From Limisphaera sp049537155 (GTDB lineage: Bacteria > Verrucomicrobiota > Verrucomicrobiia > Limisphaerales > Limisphaeraceae), in NCBI RefSeq assembly GCF_049537155.1, contig NZ_JBMVQZ010000006.1:124001-188000 (forward strand): a stretch of DNA of 64,000 bases. Direction: 5' to 3'. The notes under the pieces were generated by a model. The model saw only the letters and a list, made by a program, of their open reading frames with translations. It was not told the origin of the DNA and did no database searches. The translations under genes and the position numbers were made by a program. Shown in pieces: positions 7,919 through 16,816 of this stretch; within the stretch, counting starts at the first letter, position 1; each line of letters opens with the position of its first letter.

Positions 7919-9067
7919 ATGAAAGTGGACGCCAGAAATGCAACAGGGGGGCCGGGCAGGGAAGAGCGCCTGCCCCTGGAACAGGTGCGCGTGTGGCCCC
8001 TGGCCGAGCGGCGGAGTCTCAGCCGGCTGTCCGACATTCTGGTCTCGCCGGATCAGGCGCCCGGCCCCGTGCCGGCGGAGGTGGACGCGGCCGTGTTGGA
8101 GGCCGCGGAGAAGATTCGACACGCGCGCGAGCGGGACGCGTCGGTTCTGCTGATCTACGGGGCGCATCTGGTCAAGAACGGTCTGATGGACGTGGTGATC
8201 CGGCTGATGGAGGCCGGTTGGGTGACCCATCTGGCCACGAACGGTGCGGGCACGATCCATGACTGGGAGCTGGCGTTCCTGGGCCGGACCGAGGAGAGCG
8301 TGCGGGCGCATGTGGTGGAGGGTTGTTTTGGCACCTGGGACGAGACGGGGCGTTACCTGCATTTGGCGCTGTTGGCGGGGGCCCTCAGGGGCGAGGGTTG
8401 GGGGCGGAGTCTGGGGCGGTTCGTGGCCGAGGAGGGTTTGGAGCTGCCCGCGCCGGAGGATCTGGAGCGGAGCATCCGGGAAGAGCCCCGGCATCCCCTG
8501 ACGGCGGCGCGGGCGGATCTGCTGCAGACGATGGTGCGCCACGGTCTGAGCGGCGGGCGTGTGCAGGTGTCGCATCCTTTCAAGGCCCACTCCCTGGTGG
8601 CGCGGGCGTTCGAGCGGGGTGTGCCCTTCACGGTGCACCCGGGCATCGGTTATGACATCGTGGCCACGCATCCGTGGTTCAACGGCGCGGTGCTGGGCCG
8701 GGCGGGCGGCTGGGATTTCGCGGCCTTCGGCGCCTCGGTGGAGCGGTTGGACGGCGGTGTGGTGTTGTCGGTGGGGTCGGCGGTGATGGGCCCGCAGGTG
8801 TTCGAGAAGAGTCTGAGCTGCGTGAACAACCTGCGGCGGCAGGCGGGCCGGCCGAGGGTCAGCGGTCACACGATTTTTGTGGTGGATCTGCAGGAAGGCG
8901 GAGCCTGGGACTGGACGCGGGGGGAACCGCCGAAGGACAATCCGGCCTATTACCTCCGGTTTTGCAAGAGTTACGCCCGAATGGGTGGCACGATGCGATA
9001 TGTGCAATGTGACAACCGGCTCTTCCTGACGTCGCTCTGGCAGCGGTTGAAACGGAGGATCCCATGA
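7919..9067 (+). CDS. Unrecognised protein, possibly deoxyhypusine-synthase-like fold
   Basis: I cannot name this 382-residue protein. Segments at 76-115 (SVLLIYGAHLVKNGLMD..., THLATNGAGTIHD) are faintly reminiscent of the NAD-binding start of deoxyhypusine synthase, where a similar 'N-LISSG ... TTAGG-ED' pattern occurs, and HPGIGYD (240-246) could be another active-site loop. The catalytic Lys signature of true deoxyhypusine synthases is not seen. There is no signal peptide or membrane helix. The ATG at 7919 follows AGAAAGG. The TGA overlaps the next gene's ATG (ATGA, 9064-9067), so it is translationally coupled to a PfkB-type kinase. A joint sugar or nucleoside reaction is an inference. Confidence 0.75.
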   Translation: MKVDARNATGGPGREERLPLEQVRVWPLAERRSLSRLSDILVSPDQAPGPVPAEVDAAVLEAAEKIRHARERDASVLLIYGAHLVKNGLMDVVIRLMEAGWVTHLATNGAGTIHDWELAFLGRTEESVRAHVVEGCFGTWDETGRYLHLALLAGALRGEGWGRSLGRFVAEEGLELPAPEDLERSIREEPRHPLTAARADLLQTMVRHGLSGGRVQVSHPFKAHSLVARAFERGVPFTVHPGIGYDIVATHPWFNGAVLGRAGGWDFAAFGASVERLDGGVVLSVGSAVMGPQVFEKSLSCVNNLRRQAGRPRVSGHTIFVVDLQEGGAWDWTRGEPPKDNPAYYLRFCKSYARMGGTMRYVQCDNRLFLTSLWQRLKRRIP

Positions 9068-10161
9068 AGCGGGTAAAGCAGACGCGCCCGGGCGCAACGG
9101 GCGGAGGTCCCGTGCAGACGTTGTCGGTGGACCGGCTGCGGGAGTTGTGCCGGCGGTACGGCAGGCTGCGGATTGCGGTGGTGGGGGATTTTGCCCTGGA
9201 CCGGTACCTTGAGATTGACCCGCGGCAGAAGGAGCGTTCGTTGGAGACGGGCCTTCCGGTGTACAACGTGGTGCGGGTGCGGGCGCAGCCGGGTGCGGCG
9301 GGCACGGTGGTGAACAACCTGGTGGCGGCGGGTGTGGGCCGGGTTTGGCCGGTGGGATTTCACGGTGCAGACGGGGAGGGATACGAATTGCGGCGGTCGC
9401 TGGCGAGTCTGTCCGGCGTGCAACTGGACGCCCTGTTGGAGACATCTGAACGCCGGACCTTCACCTACACGAAACCGTTGCTGGTGGAGCCCGGCCGCCC
9501 GCCCCGGGAATTGAATCGGCTGGACATGAAGAACATGTCGCCCACGCCGCGCGGGTTGCGCGTGGCGTTGGCGGAGCGGGTGAGGGAGCTGGCACCGCGG
9601 GTGGATGCCGTCATCGTGCTGAACCAGGTGGATCGCCACGGCACGGGCGTGGTGGGGCCGGAGGTTTTGCAGGCGTTGGAAGCGGCGGTGTCGGACGAAC
9701 CGGAGCTGTTGGTGCTGGCGGACAGCCGGACCGGATTGCGCGGGTTTCCGCGGGTGATGTGGAAGATGAACCTGCGGGAACTGGGCCTGTTGTCGGGGGC
9801 GCACCGGCCGGTCCGCGCACGCCGTGCGGGGGCGGAGGCGCTTCGACTGGCGGAGCGGAACGGGCAGCCCGTGGTGGTCACGCTGGGTGCGGACGGCTTG
9901 TTGGGGGCTTGGCCGACAGGCGAATTGTGGACCGTGCCCGCTGTACCGGTGGAAGGGCCGGTGGATGTGGTGGGCGCGGGCGACGCGGTCAGTGCGCATC
10001 TGGTGGCCGCGCTGGCGGCCGGGGCGCTGCCACAGGAGGCGTTGGAGATGGCGAATCTGGCGGCTGCTGTGGTGGTGCGCAAACTGGGGACGACGGGGAC
10101 CGCCACGCCGCGGGAGCTCGAACGGCTGCTGCGCCGGTGCGAGGGACGCGCCCGGGATTGA
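9064..10161 (+). CDS. PfkB/RfaE-like carbohydrate kinase
   Basis: Ribokinase-superfamily sugar kinase, closest in look to the kinase half of HldE/RfaE (heptose-7-phosphate kinase). The 365-residue product has VVGDFALDRY near residue 39-48, a substrate-side PGAAGTVVNNLVA segment, and the phosphotransfer signature DVVGAGDAVSAH with the catalytic Asp of GAGD. No nucleotidyltransferase half is attached. It is coupled by ATGA overlap to the unrecognised upstream gene, which is the best clue to its substrate. The phosphoryl acceptor cannot be determined; a heptose, hexose or nucleoside is possible. Confidence 0.85.
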   Translation: MKRVKQTRPGATGGGPVQTLSVDRLRELCRRYGRLRIAVVGDFALDRYLEIDPRQKERSLETGLPVYNVVRVRAQPGAAGTVVNNLVAAGVGRVWPVGFHGADGEGYELRRSLASLSGVQLDALLETSERRTFTYTKPLLVEPGRPPRELNRLDMKNMSPTPRGLRVALAERVRELAPRVDAVIVLNQVDRHGTGVVGPEVLQALEAAVSDEPELLVLADSRTGLRGFPRVMWKMNLRELGLLSGAHRPVRARRAGAEALRLAERNGQPVVVTLGADGLLGAWPTGELWTVPAVPVEGPVDVVGAGDAVSAHLVAALAAGALPQEALEMANLAAAVVVRKLGTTGTATPRELERLLRRCEGRARD

Positions 10162-10195
10162 AGCCTGTCCGTCTTCTGCCATCTTGTGCGCGCGG

Positions 10196-11935
10196 ATGAG
10201 GCTGGTTGTGGAACATCGCTACGGGGGGATTCTGATCCCCGTGTTTGCCATTCGGACTTCGGACGACCTCGGCATCGGTGACACGGCCGGGGTTCGTGCG
10301 CTGTTGGACTGGTGCGAAGCGCACGGTCTGCAGATCCTGCAGACGCTGCCCATTCATGAATTGGGCGAGGATTTCAGCCCCTACAACGCGATCAGCGCCC
10401 GCGCGCTGGAGTACGGCACCCTGGATCTGCGGCCCGGCACGGTTCCGGACCTGGACCCCGTGACCTGGGAGGCGGTGCTGAGGGAGGTGGACATCGAGGG
10501 GTTGCGGTCCGGGCCGGTGGATTATGAGGCGGTGCGGGCGTTGAAGCTCCGTTTGTTGGAGGAGGCGTACGCCAGTTTTTGCCGGAGGGAGTGGGAACCG
10601 GAGACGGCACGCGCCCGGGCGTTCCGCAGGTTCTGTGAGGAAGAGGCGGACTGGTTGGAAGACTATGCGTGGTTCCGCGTGCTGATGGAGGAGAACGACG
10701 GCTCGGCTTCCTGGGAGGACTGGCCGGCCGAGCACAGGAGCCCCGACCGGGCGCGCCAGTGGCTGGAGACGCTGCCCGGGGCCAGGCGACAGGCCCTGGC
10801 GGACCGGCACCGATTCTTCTGCTATGTGCAATGGCTGGCGCACCAGCAGTGGCTGGGCGTGCGCCAGGACGCGGAGAGAAGAGGCGTGGCCCTGATGGGG
10901 GACCTGCCGTACGGCGTGGCACGGGCCAGCGCGGACGTCTGGGCGAAGCAACACCTGTTCGACCTGGAATGGTCGGGCGGCGCCCCGCCGGAGACCACCT
11001 TCCGGAGCGATCCGTTCGTGGAAAAATGGGGACAGAACTGGGGCGTACCGAACTATCGCTGGGAAGAGCACCGGCGGGAGGATTATGCCTGGTGGCGGGA
11101 GCGCGTCCGGCATCTAACACGGTACTTTCACGCCTATCGGGTGGATCATGTGCTGGGCTTTTTTCGGATCTACTCGTTTCCGTGGGTGCCGGAGCGGAAC
11201 AGGGAGTTTGTGGATTTGACGCCGGAGGAGGCCGCGCGACGCACCGGCGGGCGGTTGCCGCGGTTTTTGCCGTTTCCGGACGACACGCCCGAGCATCGGG
11301 CCGCCAATCAGGCGCACGGTGAGGCACTGTTGCGGATGCTGCAGGAGGCTTCGGGCGAGGCCACCATCGTGGCGGAGGACCTGGGTTGGGTTCCCGAGTA
11401 CGTCCCGGAATCGCTGCGGCGGCTGGGCATTCCGGGGTTTCGGATTCCGATGTTCTGCCGGGAACCGGACGGCCGCTACACGGACCCCAAGCGGTACCCG
11501 CGGTTGTCGCTGGTGCAACCGGCCACGCACGATCATCCGCCTCTGGCAGCGCGGTGGTTGGAGTTGTGGGCAGCGGCGGACAACGGGGACGCAGGGGCGC
11601 GCAGGGAGCTGGAGTATCTGATGGAATTTGCCGGCCTGCCCGGCGTGCCGCCGCCCCGGGCGTACACGCCGCATGTGCAGGAGGGGTTGTTGCGCGCAGT
11701 GTTTGGTGCGGCGTCGTATCTGGCGGTGGTTTTGTTGGATGACGTGCTGGCGCTGGCCACGCGGTACAATCGCCCGGGGACCAGGTCGGAGGAGAACTGG
11801 ACGGCGCGATTGCCGTGGACGGTGGAGGCGCTGGGGCGGGATCCTGTGGCCGTGGCGCACGGCCGCAGGCTGCAGCGGTTGCTGGCGGAGACGGGTCGGT
11901 TGGGGGCGCCCGTTGTTGCGGGTCAGGCGGTTTGA
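10196..11935 (+). CDS. malQ: 4-alpha-glucanotransferase (GH77)
   Basis: Disproportionates maltodextrins by moving alpha-1,4-glucan segments; used in glycogen and maltose metabolism in the cytoplasm. The 579-residue product shows GH77 features: LPIHELGEDFSPYNAISARALE near the N terminus, DLPYGVARASADVW, YRVDHVLGFFRIYSFP containing the nucleophile Asp, IVAEDLGWVPEYV containing the acid/base Glu, and QPATHDHPPLAARW with the third carboxylate. The last differs from the usual THDTxxxxxW by His for Thr, an uncommon but tolerated-looking change. The ATG at 10196 is chosen because MRLVVEHRYGGILIP leads straight into the domain. An MFS gene follows after 32 bases. Confidence 0.9.
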   Translation: MRLVVEHRYGGILIPVFAIRTSDDLGIGDTAGVRALLDWCEAHGLQILQTLPIHELGEDFSPYNAISARALEYGTLDLRPGTVPDLDPVTWEAVLREVDIEGLRSGPVDYEAVRALKLRLLEEAYASFCRREWEPETARARAFRRFCEEEADWLEDYAWFRVLMEENDGSASWEDWPAEHRSPDRARQWLETLPGARRQALADRHRFFCYVQWLAHQQWLGVRQDAERRGVALMGDLPYGVARASADVWAKQHLFDLEWSGGAPPETTFRSDPFVEKWGQNWGVPNYRWEEHRREDYAWWRERVRHLTRYFHAYRVDHVLGFFRIYSFPWVPERNREFVDLTPEEAARRTGGRLPRFLPFPDDTPEHRAANQAHGEALLRMLQEASGEATIVAEDLGWVPEYVPESLRRLGIPGFRIPMFCREPDGRYTDPKRYPRLSLVQPATHDHPPLAARWLELWAAADNGDAGARRELEYLMEFAGLPGVPPPRAYTPHVQEGLLRAVFGAASYLAVVLLDDVLALATRYNRPGTRSEENWTARLPWTVEALGRDPVAVAHGRRLQRLLAETGRLGAPVVAGQAV

Positions 11936-11953
11936 GGCCGCGGTCCCCGGTGG

Positions 11954-11962
11954 GAGAGGAGG
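11954..11962 (+). promoter_or_regulatory. Shine-Dalgarno site deciding the MFS GTG start
   Basis: GAGAGGAGG lies 5 bases before GTG at 11968 and fixes that codon as the start, although the frame is open further upstream into malQ. Confidence 0.65.
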
Positions 11963-11967
11963 ACACC

Positions 11968-13416
11968 GTGCAGGAGGGGGGTCAAGGCCGTTCCGGAGAG
12001 GCTGGGTCGGGTGAAACCTGCGGGTATCCGGCGCCGCGCGAAGCGCATGTGGACACGGCATCCGCCCCCGCCCAAGGCGGGGCGGAGAGAATTCCCGCCG
12101 GGCTGCGTCACGCCTATCTGTTCGCCTGGTTCAACGCGCTTTCGTATCAGGTCGTGCTGGGCAGTCCCATGATCCTCTACGCGAAAGCGCTGGGGGCCAG
12201 CGCAACGGTGTTGGGGGTGATTGCCGGAATGATGCCCCTGCTGGTGATTCTGCAGATCCCTGCCGCGGCGCACATCCCACGGGTGGGTTACCGGCGCTTT
12301 GTCGTCAGCGGTTGGGGGATCCGCGTGTTGTTCATCTTCGGGATGGCTCTGGTGCCCTTGCTGGGAGGGGTGTTGGATGCGCGGAATCAGCTGGCGCTGC
12401 TGTTGTTTCTGCTGTTCGGGTTCAACCTCTCGCGCGGGATCTCGAGTTGCGCCTGGCTGCCGTGGATCACTGCACTGGTACCGGCCGGACTCCGGGGTCG
12501 GTATCTGGCCCGGGATGCCGCCCTTCAGAACCTGGCGGGCATGGTCACGCTGTGGGTTGCGGCCCTGTTGTTGGGTGGGGAGGGGAGGCCCTGGCAATTT
12601 GCCACGTTGTTCGCGTTCAGCGCGGTGATGGGCGGACTGAGTCTGGTGTTTTTGAAGCGGATGCCGGACGTGCCGCCGGCGTGTGAAGCGTCCGGTGGAC
12701 GCGGTCCGGTGCCCTGGCTGGCGATGCTGCGGCATCCACCTTTTGCACGGCTTTTGCAGGCGGTGGTGGCTTGGTCGGTGGCCTACGGCGGGATGACAGC
12801 CTTTACCGTGGCGTTTTTGAAGGTGTCTCTCGGTTACACGGAGGGGCACGTGCTGTGGGCGACTTCGGCGGCCTTTGCGGGGGGCTTGAGCAGTTTGTGG
12901 TTTCTGGGGTCGCGACTGGACCACCTGGGCAGCCGGCCTGTGATCCAGTTTTGCGGTCTGGGATGGCTGGCGGTGGTGACGGGCTGGATGCTGATGGCCG
13001 GCCGATGGCGGGAGCCTTCCCCCGGCTGGGTCCTGGCGTTGCAATTCCTGATGGGTCTGTTGGCGGCGCTGGTTCAGATGGCGCACACGCGCCTGGCCAT
13101 GGCGGTCATACCACCCATGGGCCGGAACCACTTTTTCGCGTTGTACTCGGTGGCGAGCAATGTGACGCTCGGTCTGGCGCCGATTGGATGGGGCCTGTGG
13201 ATCGATGCGGTGGGGGAACGGACCTGGCGATGGCTGGGCCTGGAATGGAACCGGTTCAGTCTCTTTTATGCGGCGGTGGGACTGGCATTCGGTGTTTTCG
13301 TGCTGCTGGCGCGGCGTTTGGTGGAGCCCAGGGCGGCCAGCATGGAGGCGTTGCTGCGGGAGGTCTTGATCGAGTCCCCGCAGCGGTTCTGGCTTCGTTT
13401 CTGGCCGCGGACCTGA
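11968..13416 (+). CDS. Major facilitator superfamily transporter
   Basis: Inner-membrane secondary transporter. The 482-residue product begins with a hydrophilic stretch of about 45 residues and then has about 11-12 hydrophobic helices. Features include an MFS-like loop after helix 2 (IPRVGYRRFVV), LPWITALVPAGLRGRYLARD, and a C-terminal half with GSRLDHLGSRPVIQ. The start is GTG at 11968, set by the strong ribosome site. It follows malQ closely and is probably co-transcribed, so a sugar or oligosaccharide substrate is plausible but not shown by sequence. The long polar N terminus is slightly unusual for the family. Confidence 0.85.
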   Translation: MQEGGQGRSGEAGSGETCGYPAPREAHVDTASAPAQGGAERIPAGLRHAYLFAWFNALSYQVVLGSPMILYAKALGASATVLGVIAGMMPLLVILQIPAAAHIPRVGYRRFVVSGWGIRVLFIFGMALVPLLGGVLDARNQLALLLFLLFGFNLSRGISSCAWLPWITALVPAGLRGRYLARDAALQNLAGMVTLWVAALLLGGEGRPWQFATLFAFSAVMGGLSLVFLKRMPDVPPACEASGGRGPVPWLAMLRHPPFARLLQAVVAWSVAYGGMTAFTVAFLKVSLGYTEGHVLWATSAAFAGGLSSLWFLGSRLDHLGSRPVIQFCGLGWLAVVTGWMLMAGRWREPSPGWVLALQFLMGLLAALVQMAHTRLAMAVIPPMGRNHFFALYSVASNVTLGLAPIGWGLWIDAVGERTWRWLGLEWNRFSLFYAAVGLAFGVFVLLARRLVEPRAASMEALLREVLIESPQRFWLRFWPRT

Positions 13417-13448
13417 CGAATTTCCTGCCGGAGGGCGGGGAACAACAT

Positions 13449-13536
13449 TGGTGCCGGTGGTGGGACTCGAACCCACACGACTTTTTACGGTCCCAGGATT
13501 TTAAGTCCTGTGCGTCTGCCATTCCGCCACACCGGC
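13449..13536 (-). tRNA. tRNA-Leu (anticodon UAA)
   Basis: An 88-nt class II tRNA read on the minus strand. The acceptor stem is GCCGGTG/CACCGGC with discriminator A and an encoded CCA (13449-13451). The anticodon stem-loop CAGGA-CTTAAAA-TCCTG gives UAA. There is a long variable arm, and the T arm is GTGGG-TTCGAGT-CCCAC. Confidence 0.95.
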
Positions 13537-13680
13537 ACGCGCGGGCAAGGCATGAGAACAATAGCCCGCTGCCGTCGGGACCGAAAGGGCGGAAAAGGGC
13601 CCGGCCGGCCGGCAGCGCCATGGTTGCCCTGTTGTGCAGAGGCGCCGGAGTTTGCCCGGCGGGATGTTGTCTGCTGTGGT

Positions 13681-15645
13681 TCAGGGCCATCCGGGCCGTA
13701 ACGGAGTGGGCCGGAAATGCACCACGGCCCCGCCACCGGACGGTAGCTGGAGGGAAAGCCGCTCGCCCGACGCGGGCCCGGTGCGAATCTGGAGGTGTTG
13801 GCGGTCGGGGTCGTCGGTGTAGAGGGTGCATTCGGCGGGGCCGGTGATGAAGCTGCTGGGGTCGAGTGGTATGGTGACGGCCTGCCGGGTGCAGTTCAGC
13901 AGACCCACGTACCACTCGCCACGGTGGCGTCTGGCCAGGGCGACGATCCGGCCGATGCGGGACGGCGGCAGGACGCGTGTTTCGTCCCAGACCGTGGGGA
14001 CCCGGCGGAAGAAGGACAGGGCCGGGCTTTCGAGGTAGGCCTCCGGATGATCCGGCCAGCACAGGAGCGGTGAACTGAAGATGATCGTGGTGGCGAGTTG
14101 GAATCCGAGGGTGGTGTCCTTGCGGAGCGAGGGCCGGATGTATCCCGGCAGGAAATCCGCAGGACCGACCACCAAACGCGTGAAGGGCAGGGCACCGTAA
14201 TGTTCGAGGGGCAGATTGCTCCAGAGCTGGTATTCCTGTTCGCGAATCCCTTCGCGCGTGAGTTCGTGTGGCCAGGTGCGGTTGAGACCGGTCGGCTTGG
14301 GAATGCCGTGGAAGCTGATCAACAGCCGGTACCGGGCGGCATGACGGCGCAGGTCCTCGACCACGCGGACGGTTTCGATGCTTTCGGAATCGAAAAAGTC
14401 AATCTTCACCCCTTTGACGCCGGCCTCGGCGCAGCGGCGGAAGAAGGTCTCGCGGTCTTCGGGCCGGGTGAGGCCCGGTCCGTCGTCGCGGCCTTCGGGG
14501 TAACCGTGCCAGACGAGGATTCCGACGTTGCGCTCGGCGGCGTAGCGGCACAGTTCGGCCATGCGGTCCCAGAGGTCGACGTCGGGTTCGATCCAACCCC
14601 ACCGCTCGGTCTGCCAGCCGCCGTCCACGAGGAGGTATTCGCATCCCAAAGCAGCGGCGGTATCCACAAACCATTTTTGCCGGGCCCAGCGGGCGCCGCC
14701 GTTGCCGAAGACCATCCATGTACAGGGGGCACGGCCGGGTCGGATCCAGTCGGTGCGGGCTCCCTGTGGAAACCGTTCCGGGTCGGGCGGGTCACAGAGT
14801 GCCGGGATGACGTCGCTGTTGACGAGTGGGTCGAGATTGGTGGTGACCAGGACCACGCGCCAAGGGGAGGCGATGGGCCCGTGCGCGGGCCAGCCCTGCG
14901 GGTCGTGCGGGAAGATGGCGCGAAGTCGGTCCGGGCCGTCGCTCTCCAGGGCCAGCCCGCTGTAGTCCAAGAGACGCGCCTCGCTGATCAGGAGGGTGAT
15001 TCCGTTGGTCAGGACGGCTGTAACCGGCAGGCCCATGCGGAGTGCGCCTGATGCGGGGAGAGTGTTTGCCGGCAGGCTTTGGAAGATTCCCTCGTGGTTG
15101 GCGAGGTTGGTTTGGAACCAGAGCACCGCTCCGGGCGGGAGGTGCCATGCGGTTGTTTCTCCCCGGATGTGCCGCGGGGAATCAGCGGCGGGAACCAGAT
15201 GGCGAAATGCCGCCGCGTCGCGGAAGAGTCGGACTTCCAGGGTCCAGGCGGGGCCCAACCCGGAACGGACGGGGATTTCGTAGGCGTAACAGTCGTTGGT
15301 GGCGCGGTTTTTCCCGCCCAGCCAGTCGAACTCCTCGTAGTGACGGGCCCGATGAACGGGGCCGAAGGCCGGGTACTGGCCGAGATCGTGGTCGTCGAGG
15401 AGCAGGCCGGTGGGTGCGGGCAGAAGTGCTTCCCGGCCGTGGGCGCGGACCCGGTAGAGCAGCTGGCCTTGCGGGTTGGTGGTCAGGTGAAAGGTGACGA
15501 CCTGATGGGGGTCGGTCAGCACCAGTTCGCCTTCACCGGTTGGGGCGGAGCGGGCTTCGGGCGTCAAAACCAACCGGAGGCTGATGCAGAGGCAGGCTCC
15601 CGTTTGGAAGCGGCTCCATTTACGGCTGAGGACGGCGGTCGGCAT
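13681..15645 (-). CDS. GH97 glycoside hydrolase (alpha-galactosidase/alpha-glucosidase type)
   Basis: Family 97 exo-alpha-glycosidase, expected in the periplasm or at the surface. The 654-residue product is full length. It has an N-terminal beta-sandwich (TDPHQVVTFHLTTNPQGQLL, GKNRATNDCYAYEIPV), a TIM barrel (GCEYLLVDGGWQTERWGW, GILVWHGYPEG, VKGVKIDFFDSES, SFHGIPKPTGLNRTWPHEL, REGIREQEY) and a C-terminal beta domain. Asp416 in KIDFF is placed like the nucleophile of retaining GH97 alpha-galactosidases, as opposed to the paired Glu bases of inverting SusB enzymes; I infer a retaining enzyme from memory of that motif. The ATG at 15645 gives an N terminus with a weak signal-like helix. The gene lies downstream of rsmI across a 306-base gap. 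Confidence 0.9.
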   Translation of the reverse strand: MPTAVLSRKWSRFQTGACLCISLRLVLTPEARSAPTGEGELVLTDPHQVVTFHLTTNPQGQLLYRVRAHGREALLPAPTGLLLDDHDLGQYPAFGPVHRARHYEEFDWLGGKNRATNDCYAYEIPVRSGLGPAWTLEVRLFRDAAAFRHLVPAADSPRHIRGETTAWHLPPGAVLWFQTNLANHEGIFQSLPANTLPASGALRMGLPVTAVLTNGITLLISEARLLDYSGLALESDGPDRLRAIFPHDPQGWPAHGPIASPWRVVLVTTNLDPLVNSDVIPALCDPPDPERFPQGARTDWIRPGRAPCTWMVFGNGGARWARQKWFVDTAAALGCEYLLVDGGWQTERWGWIEPDVDLWDRMAELCRYAAERNVGILVWHGYPEGRDDGPGLTRPEDRETFFRRCAEAGVKGVKIDFFDSESIETVRVVEDLRRHAARYRLLISFHGIPKPTGLNRTWPHELTREGIREQEYQLWSNLPLEHYGALPFTRLVVGPADFLPGYIRPSLRKDTTLGFQLATTIIFSSPLLCWPDHPEAYLESPALSFFRRVPTVWDETRVLPPSRIGRIVALARRHRGEWYVGLLNCTRQAVTIPLDPSSFITGPAECTLYTDDPDRQHLQIRTGPASGERLSLQLPSGGGAVVHFRPTPLRPGWP

Positions 15646-15951
15646 GGAGAGCAGGATGCAACCCGGCCCGGGAAAAGCAAAGGGGGGACTGAACCCGGCA
15701 GCCGACGCGCAGTCGGGTCTGAGGCACGCCGGGCGATCCACTGCGGACCTGACCGGGAGGTTTCTTTCTCTGCGCTTCCGGTGGAGGCGGCGAGCCGGCG
15801 TCCGGTCGTCTCCGCCGTTGCCACAACGGCGGGACATTGGAGCCCTGACCGGGTGAGGCACAACCGGCATGCAGGAGGGCGCGGCTTTTCCGGGAGGTCG
15901 GCGTCGGTGAGGGCCGATGCTGCCGGACACCGGCAGGCCGGGCGGTGCCGG
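15646..15951. other. Intergenic gap between rsmI and the GH97 gene
   Basis: 306 bases without a convincing gene on either strand. The GH97 frame stays open upstream to about 15930 but lacks a good start and family similarity there. I see no tRNA, repeat or clear promoter; it probably holds the GH97 promoter region. Confidence 0.5.
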
Positions 15952-16710
15952 TCAATCCGGATCGGATGGGTGCCCTGATTCGGCCGGGGATTCGCCCGTG
16001 CTGACGGGTGCCTCCGTGGGTTCCATGAGCACGACGCATTCACCGCGGAGCGGGCGCTCGCTGCATTGTTGGAGGATCTCACGGGCGGTGCCACGAATGA
16101 ATTGTTCGAACTTCTTGGTGAGCTCGCGGGCGATGACGATGCGACGATCCGGATGGAGTTCGGCGCATTCCTCGAGGAGGCGCTGGATCCGGTGGGGCGA
16201 TTCGTACAGGACAAGTGTGCCTGGGATGGTACGGAGCTGTTCCAACCGGCGCCTGCGGGCCCCGGATTTGTGGGGCAGGAATCCCACGAAATGGAATTCG
16301 GCCGTGGGCAATCCGCTGGCGGTGAGTGCGGCGACCAGTGCGCAGGGACCGGGCACCGGCTCGACGCGGAGACCCGCATCCCACACGGCGCGGACGATTC
16401 GTTCGCCCGGGTCGCTGATGCCGGGCGAGCCGGCGTCGGTCACCAGGGCCACGGTGGCGCCCTGGCGAAGCCGGGAGAGAAGTTGGGCGGCGCGGGCGAC
16501 CTCGTTGTGGGCGTGGCAGCTCACCACGGGTTTTTCGATCTGGAAATGGCGTAGGAGTTGAAAGGTGCGACGCGTGTCCTCGGCGGCCACGAGGTCGCAC
16601 TGGCGCAGGACGCGGAGTGCGCGGAGGGTGATGTCCTCGAGGTTGCCGATGGGTGTGGCGACGAGGTAGAGCGTGCCGGGAATCAGGCCTGGTGCGGGAG
16701 CCTCGCTCAT
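15952..16710 (-). CDS. rsmI: 16S rRNA (cytidine-1402 2'-O) methyltransferase
   Basis: SAM-dependent tetrapyrrole-methylase-fold enzyme that 2'-O-methylates C1402 of 16S rRNA. The 252-residue product has the family landmarks in order: LYLVATPIGNLEDITLRA near the N terminus, CDLVAAEDTRRT, the VALVTDAGSPGISDPG loop, EPVPGPCALVAALTASGLP, and YESPHRI. Those motifs bind SAM and RNA. ATG at 16710. A short charged tail of about 20 residues (EAPVSTGESPAESGHPSD) extends past the usual end. The gene lies 106 bases downstream of the secretin gene and may be transcribed separately. Confidence 0.93.
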   Translation of the reverse strand: MSEAPAPGLIPGTLYLVATPIGNLEDITLRALRVLRQCDLVAAEDTRRTFQLLRHFQIEKPVVSCHAHNEVARAAQLLSRLRQGATVALVTDAGSPGISDPGERIVRAVWDAGLRVEPVPGPCALVAALTASGLPTAEFHFVGFLPHKSGARRRRLEQLRTIPGTLVLYESPHRIQRLLEECAELHPDRRIVIARELTKKFEQFIRGTAREILQQCSERPLRGECVVLMEPTEAPVSTGESPAESGHPSDPD

Positions 16711-16774
16711 GGTCGGGCCACTGACGGATCCCCCGGCCGTGGTCGGATGCCGCGGCCGGCGCGGACGGGGTGGG

Positions 16775-16799
16775 ACAAACGACCCGGCACGGGCCGGGT
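16775..16799 (-). terminator. Possible weak terminator after the secretin gene
   Basis: On the minus strand ACCCGG and CCGGGT form a 6-bp stem with a 6-base loop, followed by CGTTTG. The U tract is short, so this is only a candidate end for the secretion operon. Confidence 0.3.
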
Positions 16800-16816
16800 G
16801 GTGGAACGGATCGGGC

